Position numbers and translations under genes: made by a program. Source: an uncultured Pseudohongiella sp. (GTDB taxonomy: Bacteria > Pseudomonadota > Gammaproteobacteria > Pseudomonadales > Pseudohongiellaceae). From it: a stretch of DNA of 64,000 nt. Of the stretch, positions 61,658 through 64,000 are shown piece after piece (the first letter of the stretch is position 1; every line of letters begins with the position of its first letter). Under the pieces are notes generated by a model. The model was not told the DNA's origin and made no database searches. It saw only the letters and a list, made by a program, of their open reading frames with translations. Location: assembly GCA_902531515.1 (NCBI GenBank), contig CACAEJ010000009.1:1-64000 (forward strand). The letters run 5' to 3'.

Positions 61658-62077
61658 TTAGTCTTCTAGAGAATCTAAAGCTTTCTGAAAACGATTTGCG
61701 TGCGATCGCTCAGCCTTAGCTAGTGTCTCCATCCAATCAGCGATCTCTTCAAATCCTTCATCTCGGGCGTCCTTCGCCATCCCTGGATACATATCCGTAT
61801 ATTCGTGAGTTTCTCCAGCGACTGCCGCCTTTAAATTACTTTCAGTGTTACCAATGGGCAGGCCAGTAGCGGGGTCACCGACTGCTTCAAGATACTCAAG
61901 GTGACCATGAGCGTGTCCTGTCTCACCTTCCGCCGTAGATCGGAATAATGCGGATACATCGTTGTAACCCTCAACGTCGGCCTTTTGAGCGAAATACAGG
62001 TATCGTCTGTTTGCTTGTGATTCTCCAGCGAAAGCTGCTTTCAAATTTTCTTCAGTTTTAGAGCCTTTTAGAGCCAT
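61658..62077 (-). CDS. Rubrerythrin, without rubredoxin domain
   Basis: A di-iron peroxidase that reduces hydrogen peroxide. It has 139 residues, ending after the four-helix bundle, so the C-terminal rubredoxin domain of classical rubrerythrin is absent. Metal ligands are visible in FAGESQANRRYLYFA, AEGETGHAHGHLEYL, AGETHEYTDMYP and AERSHANRF. It would need an external electron donor; the adjacent Fe-S protein is a candidate. AAAGATATGG precedes the ATG (weak). It is divergent from oxyR, 155 bases away. Confidence 0.92.
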   Translation of the reverse strand: MALKGSKTEENLKAAFAGESQANRRYLYFAQKADVEGYNDVSALFRSTAEGETGHAHGHLEYLEAVGDPATGLPIGNTESNLKAAVAGETHEYTDMYPGMAKDARDEGFEEIADWMETLAKAERSHANRFQKALDSLED

Positions 62078-62232
62078 ATCTTTCTCCCATTTTGTCTAGC
62101 TGTTTTAAAATATAGTTAGCGGGTACATGGTCGTTTGTCCAGCTAATAGGTACAGTTTACGGTTTGAGTTTAATCAAATCTAATTGTTTTTTTTAATGCA
62201 TCAATCGGTTTTATCGATTAGTATCGTTTCGC

Positions 62233-63141
62233 ATGTCCCCCTCGATAAAACAAATACGCTATATTTGCGCTGTTGCGGAATATAAGCATTTTAGCAAGGC
62301 TGCGGAAGCATGTTTTGTGACTCAGTCAACGCTCAGCGCTGCGATTCAGGACTTAGAGTCTCAGCTTGGAGTCATTATCTTTGAGCGCAGTAAAAAGTCA
62401 GTTTTAATTACACCCTCCGGTGAAAAATTACTAGATCAGGCTAGAAAGATACTAGGTGAAATAGAGGATTTCGTCAGTTTAGCCAAGATGAGTCAAGATG
62501 TATTGACTGGAGACATTCGACTTGGTGTTATCCCGACCATCGGACCATTCATTCTGCCTGGATTATTGAAAGAACTGAGGGAAAGTTATCCTAAGCTTGG
62601 TCTTTACCTAAAGGAAGATCTGAGTGCAAAGTTGTACCGGCATCTCCAGCAGGGTGAGTTAGACTTAATCATTTTGGCGTTTCCATATTCCTTGCCTGAA
62701 ATGGACACGGTCAGTCTATTTAAAGATGAATTCTTACTTTGTCTGCCTGCAGGTCATCAGCTAGAAAAATCCAAGCAAGTTAAGCAATCGCAATTGCAAG
62801 GGCAGAGTCTTCTGCTCCTCGAGGAAGGTCATTGTCTGAGAGATCATGCACTAGAGGCATGTAAGTTAGAGAAAGCGGATACTAATTTGGTTTATCAAGG
62901 CACTAGCCTGCACACCCTAGTTCATATGGTAGCAAATGGCTTGGGTGTAACGCTTTTACCTCAAATAGCAGTCGCTGCGGATGTTCTCGGAGAGACCAAG
63001 TTACAACTGCGAAAATTCACTAACGAAAATGTAAGTCGAGAGATAGGCTTGGCATGGAGAAAGTCGGATCCAAGGCGAGATGAGTATTTTTTGTTAGCAG
63101 ACTTCATTCGTCAAAATGCAGAAAAACTTCAAAATAATTAA
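62233..63141 (+). CDS. oxyR: Hydrogen peroxide-sensing regulator OxyR
   Basis: LysR-family activator of the peroxide response. It has 302 residues. The N-terminal HTH includes SKAAEACFVTQSTLSAAIQD. The redox pair GHCLRDHALEAC places Cys201 and Cys210 nine apart, as Cys199 and Cys208 of E. coli OxyR, with the conserved VIPTIGPFILP sensing region. Divergent rubrerythrin is a likely target, and the 155-base gap is AT-rich enough for an OxyR site, though no operator was scored. Confidence 0.93.
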   Translation: MSPSIKQIRYICAVAEYKHFSKAAEACFVTQSTLSAAIQDLESQLGVIIFERSKKSVLITPSGEKLLDQARKILGEIEDFVSLAKMSQDVLTGDIRLGVIPTIGPFILPGLLKELRESYPKLGLYLKEDLSAKLYRHLQQGELDLIILAFPYSLPEMDTVSLFKDEFLLCLPAGHQLEKSKQVKQSQLQGQSLLLLEEGHCLRDHALEACKLEKADTNLVYQGTSLHTLVHMVANGLGVTLLPQIAVAADVLGETKLQLRKFTNENVSREIGLAWRKSDPRRDEYFLLADFIRQNAEKLQNN

Positions 63142-63264
63142 TGAATCACTTTTTATTTGTCGGCTAATTAACTATTTTCGCGTTAGCACAATGCAAGGTA
63201 AATATATTCATGGTTCGGTCATCAAATTAAATTACTACACCTCCAAGAAAAAAGGTTATCAGCG

Positions 63265-64000
63265 TTGAAAGAATTAGGAGGGTCTCAAGTTCATTTATGG
63301 TTCGCTAACTTGAAAGATTTTGATCTTTGTCTTGTTTATAGAGAGTGTGCTGAATGGCTTAACTCAGAGGAAATCAATCGAATGCGGCGCTATCAATCTC
63401 GTCGCCAGCAGGAGCATTTTGTTTTAGGCCGCATTATTTTAAAGTTGACTTTATCCAAGTACTTTGACGGTTCGCCCTCAGATTTCAACTTCCATACTGA
63501 TACTCAAGGCAAGCTTTTTCTTGGTTCTAGCAACCCGGCATCTTTCTTCTTTAACCTTTCACATTCTTATAATCGTTTGGTCGTAGCAGTAGGTAGAGTT
63601 CGAGATTTGGGCGTAGACGTAGAATTGGTAAATGAAAAAAGAGGGATACTAAAGATTGCTGAGCGTTATTTTTCTCCGCGAGAGTTCCAAGATCTTAGCA
63701 ATTTAAAGATGTCACTACAGACTAAAAGGTTTTATGAGTTATGGACATTGAAAGAGTCTGTATTGAAAGCTCAAGGTGTTGGTCTGTCGGGTTTTCTTTC
63801 AAAGGTAAAGTTTACTTTTCCAACATCAGATAAATTAGATATGCAATTTGTACTTACAGAGCAGGACCCCGCTAAATGGCAGGTATGGCAGATTAAAACA
63901 TTGGAACCATACGTACTGGCCCTTTCAGTAAAAAGCCTGGATGCTAGGATTAACCATATCGAATCACATACATTCATGTCGTTAGATAAAATCGTGCCAG
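63265..64000 (+). CDS. Sfp-type 4'-phosphopantetheinyl transferase, partial
   Basis: The gene runs off the right edge: 245 codons are visible with no stop. It transfers phosphopantetheine to carrier proteins. The PPTase motifs are present: LGVDVELV (about residues 115-122) and FYELWTLKESVLKAQGVGLS (about 156-175). The only in-frame start that fits is TTG 63265, with AAAAAAGG upstream; a stop at 63199 excludes longer starts. The target acyl- or peptidyl-carrier protein is not in the window. Confidence 0.85.
   Translation, partial: MKELGGSQVHLWFANLKDFDLCLVYRECAEWLNSEEINRMRRYQSRRQQEHFVLGRIILKLTLSKYFDGSPSDFNFHTDTQGKLFLGSSNPASFFFNLSHSYNRLVVAVGRVRDLGVDVELVNEKRGILKIAERYFSPREFQDLSNLKMSLQTKRFYELWTLKESVLKAQGVGLSGFLSKVKFTFPTSDKLDMQFVLTEQDPAKWQVWQIKTLEPYVLALSVKSLDARINHIESHTFMSLDKIVP

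Overview
The window is about 45% GC and looks like the chromosome of a gammaproteobacterium, probably marine, with a polar flagellum driven by sodium. This rests on the PomA/PomB-type stator, a sigma-54 then sigma-28 flagellar hierarchy with bacterial enhancer-binding proteins, a single-chain 1304-residue PurL, and an OxyR with both redox cysteines. About 48 kb of the 64 kb is flagellar. No tRNA, rRNA, CRISPR array, insertion sequence or phage gene was seen.

Layout. 1-485: partial flgA, leftward. 691-707: a sigma-54 promoter driving flgBCDEFGHIJ, followed by flgK, flgL, fliD and two small genes (to 15249). 15263-15823: a DUF1566-like lipoprotein. 15911-19188: pomA and two tandem pomB-like genes. 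19192-21656, leftward: a Sel1-repeat protein and a ClC-family protein. 21785-28005, leftward: a late cluster of orf153, five flagellin-like genes and a flaG-like gene. 28333-33226: two enhancer-binding regulators without receiver domains, fliS, a sixth flagellin and two RNA-rich intergenic regions. 33242-47035: fliE to fliR and flhB, with a second internal sigma-54 promoter before fliK. flhA, flhF, flhG, fliA and flgM are not here. 47180-47875: an unknown protein. 48092-64000: housekeeping and stress genes (glutamate dehydrogenase family, FAD oxidoreductase, AlkA-like glycosylase, GFA-family protein, tadA, purL, NIF3/YqfO-like, NUDIX, serine hydrolase, a DUF3501/Fe-S/rubrerythrin operon divergent from oxyR, and a partial phosphopantetheinyl transferase).

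The most unusual signal is a candidate RNA network between 23.2 and 32.0 kb. The motif AGAGGTCAG forms or overlaps the ribosome-binding sites of the flagellin gene at 30583 and of fliS. It is tandemly repeated in the leader of orf153 and before the flagellin-like gene at 22260-23180. It also sits in the loops of two hairpins flanking the 30583 flagellin gene. Downstream of that gene are two tandem hairpins (31762-31825 and 31866-31929). Their 14-bp stems differ by two fully compensatory base-pair changes, and their 36-nt loops are identical. Each loop carries GACCTCTGACCTCC, the complement of the motif, overlapping ACCTCCTT, which is the anti-Shine-Dalgarno tail of 16S rRNA. I infer that flagellin and chaperone translation is tuned by RNA-RNA pairing. 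Four sigma-28-type promoters with a shared CGATTGG-like -10 (one copy CGAATGG) start the transcripts involved, including a candidate terminated small RNA at 30239-30363.

Limits: all identifications come from reading the sequence and from remembered family patterns. No database search or folding program was run.
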